From the NCBI GenBank assembly GCA_947630465.1, contig CANRHT010000137.1, forward strand, positions 1 to 5,082: a DNA stretch of 5,082 bases, in the 5' to 3' direction. The notes under the pieces are model-generated. The model had not been told where the DNA came from. It saw nothing but the letters and a program-made list of their open reading frames with translations, and did not search any database. This document shows positions 1 to 5,082 of the stretch, in pieces (within the stretch, counting starts at the first letter, position 1; each line of letters begins with the position of its first letter). This DNA is from an uncultured Pseudomonadaceae bacterium (GTDB lineage Bacteria; Pseudomonadota; Gammaproteobacteria; Pseudomonadales; Pseudomonadaceae). Position numbers and translations under genes: made by a program.

Positions 1-200
1 AAAAATGCCGCGGCAAACATTTGCATCGGGATCGGGATCATCGCCCAAAACAAACCCACAGCGACTGCACGCGCCACTGAGTGACGGTTCAGATGCCATA
101 AGTTTGGATCATGAATAAGACTGCCAAGAAAACGTAAGGATGGATTGCGTTTTAGTTTTTCCGGGTCAGGCATATAGCGTTTAAAAAGTTGACGGGGCAT
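1..200 (-). CDS. DUF2062 domain-containing membrane protein (5' part, runs off the left edge)
   Basis: The reverse complement from the ATG at 200-198 reads MPRQLFKRYMPDPEKLKRNP and continues open for 66 codons to the window edge. It holds the DUF2062 signature: a basic N-terminus, then FLGSLIHDPNLWHLNRHSVA (residues 23-42), then the start of a hydrophobic segment rich in Ala, Val, Met and Pro (about residues 43-66). From memory, pseudomonads carry a closely similar protein divergently placed next to comEC. DUF2062 proteins are predicted inner-membrane proteins of unknown biochemical role, and the domain also occurs attached to some glycosyltransferases. The start is supported by the family-typical N-terminus and by a purine-rich AGAGA stretch just upstream. 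Only the N-terminal part is visible, so length and integrity cannot be judged. Family assignment is firm; function is unknown. Confidence 0.88.
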   Translation of the reverse strand, partial: MPRQLFKRYMPDPEKLKRNPSLRFLGSLIHDPNLWHLNRHSVARAVAVGLFWAMIPIPMQMFAAAF

Positions 201-230
201 GAATTTTCTCTGACATGCAAAAGCTCGTCT

Positions 231-260
231 ATTATGCATCTTATTAGAGGGCCATGTTGT
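231..260 (-). promoter_or_regulatory. Candidate sigma70-type promoter for the DUF2062 gene
   Basis: Read on the minus strand, CATAAT (plus-strand 231-236) matches the -10 consensus TATAAT at 5 of 6 positions. Eighteen bases upstream, ACAACA (plus-strand 255-260) matches the -35 consensus at only 3 of 6. The predicted transcript would begin about 25 bases before the ATG at 200. The -10 is decent and the -35 is poor, so this is a tentative call. Confidence 0.35.
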
Positions 261-268
261 TACTGGGA

Positions 269-296
269 GTGACAAAAGTCTTAGAAAGCATCGAAT
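269..296 (+). promoter_or_regulatory. Candidate sigma70-type promoter for comEC
   Basis: GTGACA at 269-274 matches the -35 consensus TTGACA at 5 of 6 positions. TCGAAT at 291-296 matches TATAAT at 4 of 6, with a 16-base spacer. Transcription would begin near 303, leaving a leader of about 37 bases that contains the comEC ribosome binding site. It is the best plus-strand pairing I found in the divergent intergenic region, but it was found by eye and is unverified. Confidence 0.33.
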
Positions 297-326
297 TGAC
301 CAGAATATTTGTTTGCAAATGCTACA

Positions 327-332
327 GGGAGG
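327..332 (+). promoter_or_regulatory. Ribosome binding site that fixes the comEC start at 340
   Basis: GGGAGG lies 7 bases before the ATG at 340. It is a strong Shine-Dalgarno match at ideal spacing. The open frame extends upstream to a TTG at 313 and an ATG at 319, but those starts would place this Shine-Dalgarno inside the coding region and neither has a comparable purine run in front of it. Confidence 0.8.
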
Positions 333-339
333 TAGTGCG

Positions 340-2580
340 ATGCAAATATCAGTGCTTGCACTCATTGTGGGAATGCTCAGTTTACGTTGGTTGCCGCAAC
401 TACCGAGTGGGCCTTGGTGGTGCTTAGCCGCGTGCATCGTGCTGCTGGCGTTGTACAAGCGTATCTATCCGCTGGCGTTGTTGCTGCTGGGTCTGTGTTG
501 GGCGGCGTTGAATGCACACTGGGGTCTGTCAGACCAATTGGCGCCTGAATTTGATGGGCGCACTTTATGGCTGGAGGGCACTGTGGTGGGTTTACCAGAA
601 TGGCCACAGGTTGCAGGGCAGCCGGTCACGGTGCGCTTTGAATTGCATGATTTAGTATCGCGGCGCACTGAGTTGCCTCAGCGGATACGGGTGTCTTGGC
701 GCGCACCACCGCATGAGGTGCGTGCCGGTGAGCGTTGGCGTTTAGCGGTGCGTTTAAAGCGTCCGGATGGGTCGCTCAATCCGCATGGTTTTGATTATCA
801 AGCGTGGCTGTTTGCGCAGCGGATTGGTGCGACAGGATCGGTGAAGACCGGCCAGCGCCTCGCGGTAGGGCAGGGTTTGCATCATTGGCGTGAGCAAGTG
901 CGTCAGCATTTAAAAGCACAGGCCCCCGCGTCAATGTCAGCGGTGATGGTGGCGTTGGTGTTGGGTGATGGCTCTGGCTTGAGTCACGAGCAGTGGCAAA
1001 CGCTGCAAGATACCGGCACGGTGCACTTAATGGTGATTTCTGGTCAGCACATCAGTTTGCTGGCGGCGCTGGCGTATGGCGCGGTGGTGCTCTTGATGCG
1101 TTTGGGTTGTTGGCCCGCGCGTTTACCTTGGTTGCCGGTGGCCTGTTTGTTATCAATGGCGGCAGGGGTGTCTTATGGTGCCTTTGCTGGTTTTGCCGTA
1201 CCAGTACAGCGCGCCTGCATTATGGTGATGGTCGCGCTGTTGTGGCGCTGGCGTTTTCAGCAGTTGAGTGTTTGGACAGCGTTTCTGATTGCTTTGTGTT
1301 TGGTGTTACTGCATGAGCCGCTGGTGGTGCTGCAATCGGGTTTTTGGTTGTCGTTTACGGCGGTGGGTGCGCTGGTGTTGGCTTTTGCGGCGCGTTTGGG
1401 TGCATGGCGTTGGTGGCATATCTTAGGCCGTACGCAGTGGGTGGCCGCGATTGGCTTGGCCCCTTTTTTATTGGCGTTAAGTTTGCCCGTGAGTGTGATG
1501 GGGCCTGTAGCTAATGTTTTTGCGGTGCCCTGGTTGAGTTTTTTAGCGTTGCCGCTGACGTTGCTGGGTGCGCTACTCTTGCCGTTCGCCAGCTTAAGTA
1601 CGCTGGTATTAACTGTCGCAGGCTGGTGCCTAAGTGTGATGTTCGCCGTATTGCACTGGTTGGCGCAGGGTTGGCCGGCTTGGCAAGGCAGTGCAGTCGG
1701 TGCGCTGGCGCTGGTGTTGGCAATATTGGCTGTATGCATTCTCTTGTTGCCGCGTCCGCTATTGCCTGTATCCGCTGCACTGGTGTTGTGGTTGCCTGCG
1801 CTCAATCCAACACAGCCGTCTATCGAGGATGGGCAGGCTCAAGTTTGGGTGTTGGATGTGGGGCAAGGGCAAGCGGTATGGATTAAAACCGCGCGGCACA
1901 GCTTGATGTACGATGCGGGGCCGTTTTTATCGGGTTTTGATGCGGGTGCGCGTATTGTTGTGCCGGTGTTGCGCGGTTTTAAGCAGACCGAGTTGGATAT
2001 GTTATTGATCTCGCATGCGGATGCGGATCATGCCGGTGGTGCACAGGCTATTCTTGATGCGCTAGAGGTTAAGCAAGTTATCAGCGGCCAGCCCGATGAG
2101 CATCCGCCACATTTTTCTGCACAAGCCTGCACGCACAAACAGTGGCAATGGGATGGGGTTTGGTTTTGGCGCTGGCAATGGCAGAACGCGCAAGACAGCA
2201 ATCAAAAGTCTTGTGTATTGCTGGTGGATGCACAAGGTGAGCGCTTGCTGTTAACCGGTGATTTAGATGCAGCAGGCGAAGCGGCTTTGTTGGCCGATTG
2301 GCCGTGGTTAAAAGTGGATTGGCTGGTGGCAGGGCATCATGGCAGTCGCACTTCGACGTCGCGCCGTTTTGTGCAGGCAATCACGCCGCACTCTGCAGTG
2401 ATCTCACGGGGTAAACACAACAGTTATGGCCATCCGCACCCGCAGGTATTAGCCAATTTGCAGCGCGAACAGGTGCAGATATATGACACGGCGCAGGATA
2501 AAGCAGTGCAGATTTATTTAGGCCGCTATCGCCAACCTTGGACAATGGTGGAACAATCGCGCTTTTGGCGGCAAAAATGA
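340..2580 (+). CDS. comEC: ComEC/Rec2-family DNA uptake channel protein
   Basis: ComEC forms the inner-membrane channel that carries single-stranded transforming DNA into the cytoplasm; its C-terminal metallo-beta-lactamase-like domain is thought to degrade the strand not taken up. This 746-residue protein has the full family architecture and a usual family length. The N-terminus has about three membrane segments (residues 3-60), followed by a DUF4131/OB-like region ending in the characteristic block around PDGSLNPHGFDYQAWLF (about 141-157). The multi-spanning competence domain (about 195-470) includes GDGSGLS (209-215) and ISGQHI (233-238). The nuclease-like domain begins at LDVGQGQ (505-511), with metal-binding HADADHAGG (559-567), TGDLD (639-643), GHHGS (665-669) and RGKHNSYGHPHP (690-701). 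All expected metal ligands appear present. The ATG at 340 is preferred because of its ribosome binding site. It is transcribed away from the DUF2062 gene and lies 71 bases upstream of exbB. The sequence does not show whether the host is naturally competent. Confidence 0.96.
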   Translation: MQISVLALIVGMLSLRWLPQLPSGPWWCLAACIVLLALYKRIYPLALLLLGLCWAALNAHWGLSDQLAPEFDGRTLWLEGTVVGLPEWPQVAGQPVTVRFELHDLVSRRTELPQRIRVSWRAPPHEVRAGERWRLAVRLKRPDGSLNPHGFDYQAWLFAQRIGATGSVKTGQRLAVGQGLHHWREQVRQHLKAQAPASMSAVMVALVLGDGSGLSHEQWQTLQDTGTVHLMVISGQHISLLAALAYGAVVLLMRLGCWPARLPWLPVACLLSMAAGVSYGAFAGFAVPVQRACIMVMVALLWRWRFQQLSVWTAFLIALCLVLLHEPLVVLQSGFWLSFTAVGALVLAFAARLGAWRWWHILGRTQWVAAIGLAPFLLALSLPVSVMGPVANVFAVPWLSFLALPLTLLGALLLPFASLSTLVLTVAGWCLSVMFAVLHWLAQGWPAWQGSAVGALALVLAILAVCILLLPRPLLPVSAALVLWLPALNPTQPSIEDGQAQVWVLDVGQGQAVWIKTARHSLMYDAGPFLSGFDAGARIVVPVLRGFKQTELDMLLISHADADHAGGAQAILDALEVKQVISGQPDEHPPHFSAQACTHKQWQWDGVWFWRWQWQNAQDSNQKSCVLLVDAQGERLLLTGDLDAAGEAALLADWPWLKVDWLVAGHHGSRTSTSRRFVQAITPHSAVISRGKHNSYGHPHPQVLANLQREQVQIYDTAQDKAVQIYLGRYRQPWTMVEQSRFWRQK

Positions 2581-2612
2581 GAACTATAGCGTTCGGTGTC
2601 CGTGTGCGCCTG

Positions 2613-2621
2613 TGCTAAAGT
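2613..2621 (+). promoter_or_regulatory. Possible extended -10 promoter ahead of exbB
   Basis: The 71-base comEC-exbB gap contains TG-C-TAAAGT, an extended -10 arrangement in which TAAAGT (2616-2621) matches TATAAT at 4 of 6. No good -35 lies 16-18 bases upstream. If real, it would let the exbB-exbD-lpxK-kdsB operon be transcribed independently of comEC, which would make sense because lpxK and kdsB are normally essential. Weak evidence. Confidence 0.3.
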
Positions 2622-2639
2622 GAGCAAAATTTTATTGCT

Positions 2640-2643
2640 GGAG
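2640..2643 (+). promoter_or_regulatory. Ribosome binding site selecting the GTG start of exbB at 2652
   Basis: GGAG lies 8 bases before the GTG at 2652, a normal spacing. The longest open frame starts at a GTG at 2643, but that codon overlaps this purine run and would leave that start without a usable site. Confidence 0.65.
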
Positions 2644-2651
2644 TGGTTATT

Positions 2652-3284
2652 GTGTGGGAACTGATCAAATCGGGCGGCTGGATTATGCTGCCCATTGTTG
2701 TATGTTCGATTATTGCCGTAGCTATTGTTGCTGAGCGTTTATGGACGTTACGCCCATCACGTATCAGCCCACCGCACTTATTGGGCCAGGTGTGGCGCTG
2801 GGTGCAAGCCAAGGAAATGGACAGCAACAAGTTTAATGAATTACGTGCTGGCTCGCCTTTAGGGCAGATTTTGGCTGCGGGCTTAGCCAATTCACGTTAT
2901 GGCCGTGACATGATGAAGGAAAGCATCCAAGAAGCGGGCGTTAAAGTGGTCAGTGAGTTGGAGCGCTATTTAACGCCGCTGGGTACCATCGCAGCAATTA
3001 CGCCTTTATTGGGTTTGCTGGGTACAGTGCTGGGGATGATTGAGATTTTTGGCGCCTTTATGGGTTCAGGTATGGCCAATGCACCGCAGTTAGCGGGCGG
3101 TATTGCCAAGGCGCTGGTCACTACGGCTGCGGGTTTGTTTGTCGCGATTCCAGCAGTATTTTTCCATCGTTTTTTGCAACGCCGCGTCGATGAGCTGGTG
3201 GTTAACATGGAGCAAGAAGCGATTAAGTTAGTAGAAGTGGTGCAGGGCGACCGTGAGGTTGAGCTGAGCGAGGATCAAGCGTGA
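2652..3284 (+). CDS. exbB: ExbB/TolQ/MotA-family proton channel subunit
   Basis: This is the inner-membrane stator subunit that, with ExbD, converts the proton gradient into mechanical work, classically to energise TonB. The 210-residue product has the family's three-segment layout: TM1 about residues 10-27, a long cytoplasmic loop (about 28-109), TM2 about 110-133 with TPLLGLLGTVLGM, and TM3 about 147-171 with ALVTTAAGLFVAIPAVFF. The threonines in TM2 and TM3 and the TM3 proline match the conserved pore-lining pattern of ExbB/TolQ. It is slightly shorter than E. coli ExbB or TolQ (about 230-244 residues), as expected for the variant with a short N-terminus. The GTG start gives MWELIKSGGW, which fits Pseudomonas homologues as I remember them. 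It overlaps exbD by 4 bases. The family includes TolQ, but the lpxK neighbourhood and the absence of tolA, tolB and pal favour an ExbB-type label. Its energised partner is not in the window. Confidence 0.92.
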   Translation: MWELIKSGGWIMLPIVVCSIIAVAIVAERLWTLRPSRISPPHLLGQVWRWVQAKEMDSNKFNELRAGSPLGQILAAGLANSRYGRDMMKESIQEAGVKVVSELERYLTPLGTIAAITPLLGLLGTVLGMIEIFGAFMGSGMANAPQLAGGIAKALVTTAAGLFVAIPAVFFHRFLQRRVDELVVNMEQEAIKLVEVVQGDREVELSEDQA

Positions 3285-3709
3285 AATTCCCTCGTACACC
3301 CCGCGAACCGGTTGATATTAATTTAGCGCCACTGATTGATGTGGTGTTTATTTTGTTGCTTTTTTTTGTGGTTACTACGACGTTTACCCGCGAAACACAG
3401 CTGAAAGTTGATTTGCCAGAGGCAGTCAGCGGCACGCCGCCGGAAGCAGCAGTTAAAGCACCTTTAGAAATTCTAGTGGCCAGCGATGGCTCCTTTGCTT
3501 TGAATGGCAAAAGCCTGGTGACCAACGACTTAGCCGCTTTGATGGAAGCCTTGCGTGTGGAATCGGCGGGTGATCAAAGCCTACCGGTGATGCTCAGCGC
3601 TGATGCGCAAGCGCCGCATCAGGCGGTGGTCACAGCAATGGATGCGGCCTCTAAGTTAGGTTTTGCTAAATTGCGCATTACCACGGTTGAGGCGCAAGCG
3701 CAGCCGTGA
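3281..3709 (+). CDS. exbD: ExbD/TolR-family proton channel subunit
   Basis: ExbD is the bitopic partner of ExbB. A dimer sits in the ExbB pentamer pore, and its single transmembrane helix carries the proton-relaying aspartate. The 142-residue product, about the length of E. coli ExbD, starts with a short cytoplasmic tail and the conserved [20 protein letters not shown] (residues 12-31). Asp20 in LIDVVF is the expected proton-carrying residue. The remainder (about 40-142) is a periplasmic domain with alternating strands and helices of ExbD/TolR type. Translation begins at a GTG whose last two bases belong to the exbB TGA stop codon (GTGA, 3281-3284). A GAGGA ribosome binding site lies inside exbB at 3270-3274, with 6-base spacing. 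Such overlap suggests coupled, stoichiometric synthesis with ExbB. It could equally be called TolR-like; no tolA neighbour is seen. Confidence 0.93.
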   Translation: MKFPRTPREPVDINLAPLIDVVFILLLFFVVTTTFTRETQLKVDLPEAVSGTPPEAAVKAPLEILVASDGSFALNGKSLVTNDLAALMEALRVESAGDQSLPVMLSADAQAPHQAVVTAMDAASKLGFAKLRITTVEAQAQP

Positions 3710-4710
3710 AGTTTGGCGAGCGTTTACTGCAAGCCTGGTATCAAGGCCATCCAGCACTCAAGTTGTTATGGCCGCTGGAGGCTGCCTACCGGCGTGTAGT
3801 TAACCGCAAACGTGCTGATTTTTTACAGGGGCGCACGCCGACCTATCGCGCGCCTGTGCCGGTGATTATTGTCGGTAATATCACTGTCGGCGGCACGGGT
3901 AAAACGCCACTGATTTTATGGCTGATTGAGTACTGCCGAGCGCAAGATTTGCGCGTGGGTGTGGTCAGTCGCGGTTATGGTGCGCGCCCTGAAACTCTGC
4001 CTTGGAGTGTCGGTGCCAGTGATTCTGCTGAGCACGCTGGCGATGAGCCCTTGCTGATCGTACAGCGCACTGGTGTGCCTATGGTCATTGCCCCGCAACG
4101 TGCACAAGCGGTCCAGCAGTTATTAAGTGAGCATGAACTGGATCTTGTCTTGTCTGACGATGGCTTGCAGCATTACGGCTTAGCGCGTGATTTAGAGCTG
4201 GTGCTGATTGATGAGGCGCGTGGTTTAGGCAATCAGCGTTGTTTGCCGATGGGGCCTTTACGTGAGCCGCTGCAACGCTTGAGTACAGTGGATGCAGTGC
4301 TGATCAATGGTGCGCAGCAGGATACGCAGGCGGGTTTTGCCATGCACTTGCAGCCCACGCAGCTGGTGCATGTACGCACGGGGCGGCTTGAGCCCTTAAG
4401 TTATTTTCCGGCAGGGCAGCGCATGCATGCCGTAGCGGGCATTGGCAATCCGCAGCGCTTTTTTAACACGCTAAACAGTTTAGGTTGGCAGGCGCTGGCG
4501 CATCCTTTTGCTGATCATGCTGAATTTAACGCGCAAGATTTAGACTTTGCCGATGATTTGCCCGTACTGATGACGGAAAAAGACGCGGTGAAATGCCGTA
4601 CCTTTGCTGGTGATCATTGCTGGTATCTGCAAGTGGCAGCGCAGCCTTCCCCTGCTTTTGCGCAGTGGTTTGCGCAGCAACTCAAGCGTTTATTAACTGT
4701 CGTTTATTAA
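3706..4710 (+). CDS. lpxK: Tetraacyldisaccharide 4'-kinase (lipid A synthesis)
   Basis: LpxK transfers the gamma-phosphate of ATP to the 4'-position of disaccharide-1-phosphate to make lipid IVA, the sixth step of the Raetz pathway, at the cytoplasmic face of the inner membrane. The 334-residue protein is full length. Visible motifs: a hydrophobic or amphipathic N-terminal membrane-association region (about 14-36); the P-loop [12 protein letters not shown] (57-68, Lys66); VSRGYGA just after it; DDGLQH (151-156), the family-typical Asp-rich motif; GIGNPQRFF (245-253); FADH (268-271); and MTEKDAVK (289-296). It starts at a GTG overlapping the exbD TGA (GTGA, 3706-3709). The nearest purine-rich run (TGAGG, 3688-3692) is 13 bases away, longer than ideal, so translation may depend on coupling to exbD. 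Its neighbours trm112 and kdsB are typical of the lpxK locus. Identification is very secure. Confidence 0.97.
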   Translation: MKFGERLLQAWYQGHPALKLLWPLEAAYRRVVNRKRADFLQGRTPTYRAPVPVIIVGNITVGGTGKTPLILWLIEYCRAQDLRVGVVSRGYGARPETLPWSVGASDSAEHAGDEPLLIVQRTGVPMVIAPQRAQAVQQLLSEHELDLVLSDDGLQHYGLARDLELVLIDEARGLGNQRCLPMGPLREPLQRLSTVDAVLINGAQQDTQAGFAMHLQPTQLVHVRTGRLEPLSYFPAGQRMHAVAGIGNPQRFFNTLNSLGWQALAHPFADHAEFNAQDLDFADDLPVLMTEKDAVKCRTFAGDHCWYLQVAAQPSPAFAQWFAQQLKRLLTVVY

Positions 4711-4722
4711 TTGATATCTCGT

Positions 4723-4727
4723 GAGGA
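4723..4727 (+). promoter_or_regulatory. Ribosome binding site that fixes the Trm112-like start at 4735
   Basis: GAGGA lies 7 bases before the ATG at 4735. Two other in-frame starts are disfavoured: the TTG at 4711 lies upstream of this site, and the ATG at 4729 is only 1 base from it. The 4735 start also gives the [13 protein letters not shown]-terminus typical of the family. Confidence 0.75.
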
Positions 4728-4734
4728 TATGCTG

Positions 4735-4917
4735 ATGGACCCTAAATTGTTGGATATTTTGGCCTGCCCTTTATGTAAAAGCGCAGTGCAATTAAACGCT
4801 GATAAAACTGAAATCTGGTGTAAAGCTGATGGTTTGGCTTTTCCTATTCGTGAAGATATTCCAGTGATGCTGGAAACTGAGGCGCGTACTTTAAGTAACG
4901 AAGAGCGTTTGGACTAA
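4735..4917 (+). CDS. ycaR: Trm112/YcaR-family small zinc-ribbon-like protein
   Basis: A 60-residue protein beginning [20 protein letters not shown] and ending with [12 protein letters not shown]. It has the Trm112/YcaR (UPF0434) pattern: [10 protein letters not shown] near the N-terminus, a central turn, then [14 protein letters not shown] (33-46). In eukaryotes and archaea, Trm112 is an obligate activator of several methyltransferases. In bacteria the role is less clear; the gene is regularly found between lpxK and kdsB. Cysteines are C11, C14 and C29. This is the three-cysteine pattern I recall for E. coli YcaR, compatible with a partial or degenerate zinc site rather than the classic four-cysteine set. 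It lies 24 bases after lpxK and 3 bases before kdsB, clearly within the operon. Family assignment is secure; the molecular partner is unknown. Confidence 0.93.
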   Translation: MDPKLLDILACPLCKSAVQLNADKTEIWCKADGLAFPIREDIPVMLETEARTLSNEERLD

Positions 4918-4920
4918 ATC

Positions 4921-5082
4921 ATGACTCAAGCTTTTACTGTGGTGATTCCGGCGCGTTTTGCTTCGACGCGCTTTCCCGGTAAACCACTGCAAGACATTGC
5001 TGGGCTGCCGATGATTCAACGCGTGTGGCTGCAAGCGCAAAAAAGTGCTGCGCAGCAGGTGGTGATTGCCACCGATGATCAG
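4921..5082 (+). CDS. kdsB: 3-deoxy-manno-octulosonate cytidylyltransferase (5' part, runs off the right edge)
   Basis: KdsB joins KDO to CMP using CTP, producing the activated sugar that KDO transferase adds to lipid IVA, the product of LpxK. Only the first 54 codons are visible. They contain the nucleotide-binding signature [20 protein letters not shown] (residues 9-28), followed by the conserved PMIQRVW (30-36) and VVIATDD (47-53), where the Asp pair helps bind nucleotide and metal. The start ATG is 3 bases after the upstream stop codon. Its Shine-Dalgarno is weak (GGA at 4911-4913, 7-base spacing), suggesting translational coupling to the Trm112-like gene. Full-length family members are about 250 residues. 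Within the signature, Phe13 and Phe18 stand where Tyr and Leu are common; these are conservative changes. Confidence 0.95.
   Translation, partial: MTQAFTVVIPARFASTRFPGKPLQDIAGLPMIQRVWLQAQKSAAQQVVIATDDQ

Noticed and set aside
296..301. TTGACC as a -35 element for comEC
   Set aside because: It is a 5-of-6 match, but no acceptable -10 lies 16-18 bases downstream, and transcription from it would start at or after the comEC ribosome binding site.
993..1316. Plus-strand 107-codon open frame in another frame within comEC
   Set aside because: It overlaps the conserved competence domain, lacks a convincing ribosome binding site, and its translation resembles a frame-shifted shadow.
1257..1805. Long minus-strand open frame of about 182 codons opposite comEC
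   Set aside because: It is fully antisense to conserved ComEC coding sequence. Its product is Ala/Thr/Asn-rich with no recognisable domain, as expected from reading a G/T-rich membrane-protein gene backwards.
1060..2180. Recurring GGCGCTGGC-like words as possible DNA uptake sequences
   Set aside because: The copies are irregular and largely in frame with Ala-Leu-Ala or similar codons, so codon usage and protein composition explain them. No fixed 9-12-base word with flanking consensus was seen.
2081..2380. Minus-strand open frame opposite the ComEC nuclease-like domain
   Set aside because: It lies entirely opposite conserved catalytic motifs and shows no family features of its own.
2581..2640. 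Rho-independent terminator after comEC
   Set aside because: There is no GC-rich stem followed by a T-run; the only inverted repeat is a 5-base AT-containing stem with no T-tract after it.
4711..4734. N-terminal extension of the Trm112-like protein from the TTG at 4711
   Set aside because: The ribosome binding site lies inside this stretch, and family proteins begin at the [12 protein letters not shown] sequence encoded from 4735.

Overview
The window looks like ordinary chromosomal DNA from a gammaproteobacterium of the Pseudomonas lineage. The protein sequences (DUF2062, ComEC, ExbB/ExbD, LpxK, Trm112-like, KdsB) and their order match the arrangement I remember around PA2979-PA2985 of Pseudomonas aeruginosa. 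Base composition is only moderately GC (about half by eye, with many TTA/TTG, GAT and TTT codons). This suggests one of the lower-GC Pseudomonadaceae rather than a typical high-GC Pseudomonas. The species assignment is inference.

Layout: positions 1-200 hold the 5' end of a minus-strand DUF2062 membrane protein that runs off the left edge. A 139-base divergent intergenic region (201-339) follows, with a weak candidate promoter for each direction. All later genes are on the plus strand: comEC (340-2580, DNA-uptake channel), a 71-base gap with a possible internal promoter, exbB (2652-3284) and exbD (3281-3709, proton-driven energiser), lpxK (3706-4710, lipid A 4'-kinase), a 60-residue Trm112/YcaR-type protein (4735-4917) and the first 54 codons of kdsB (4921 to the right edge, CMP-KDO synthetase). 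No tRNA, rRNA, CRISPR array, insertion sequence or convincing rho-independent terminator was seen.

How the genes fit together: exbB-exbD-lpxK-trm112-kdsB is tightly packed. There are two 4-base GTGA start/stop overlaps and gaps of 24 and 3 bases, so it probably forms one transcript. Its core function is outer-membrane lipopolysaccharide synthesis: LpxK completes lipid IVA and KdsB activates KDO for transfer onto it. The ExbB/ExbD pair sits where E. coli has the lipid A flippase gene msbA (ycaI/comEC-msbA-lpxK-...-ycaR-kdsB), which gives a weak hint of an envelope-related role. comEC may be transcribed with the operon or separately.

I did not find a previously undescribed system here. The points worth a second look are modest: the ExbBD-for-MsbA position, the chain of GTG starts, a tryptophan-dense hairpin in the ComEC nuclease-like domain, and the cysteines of the Trm112-like protein.
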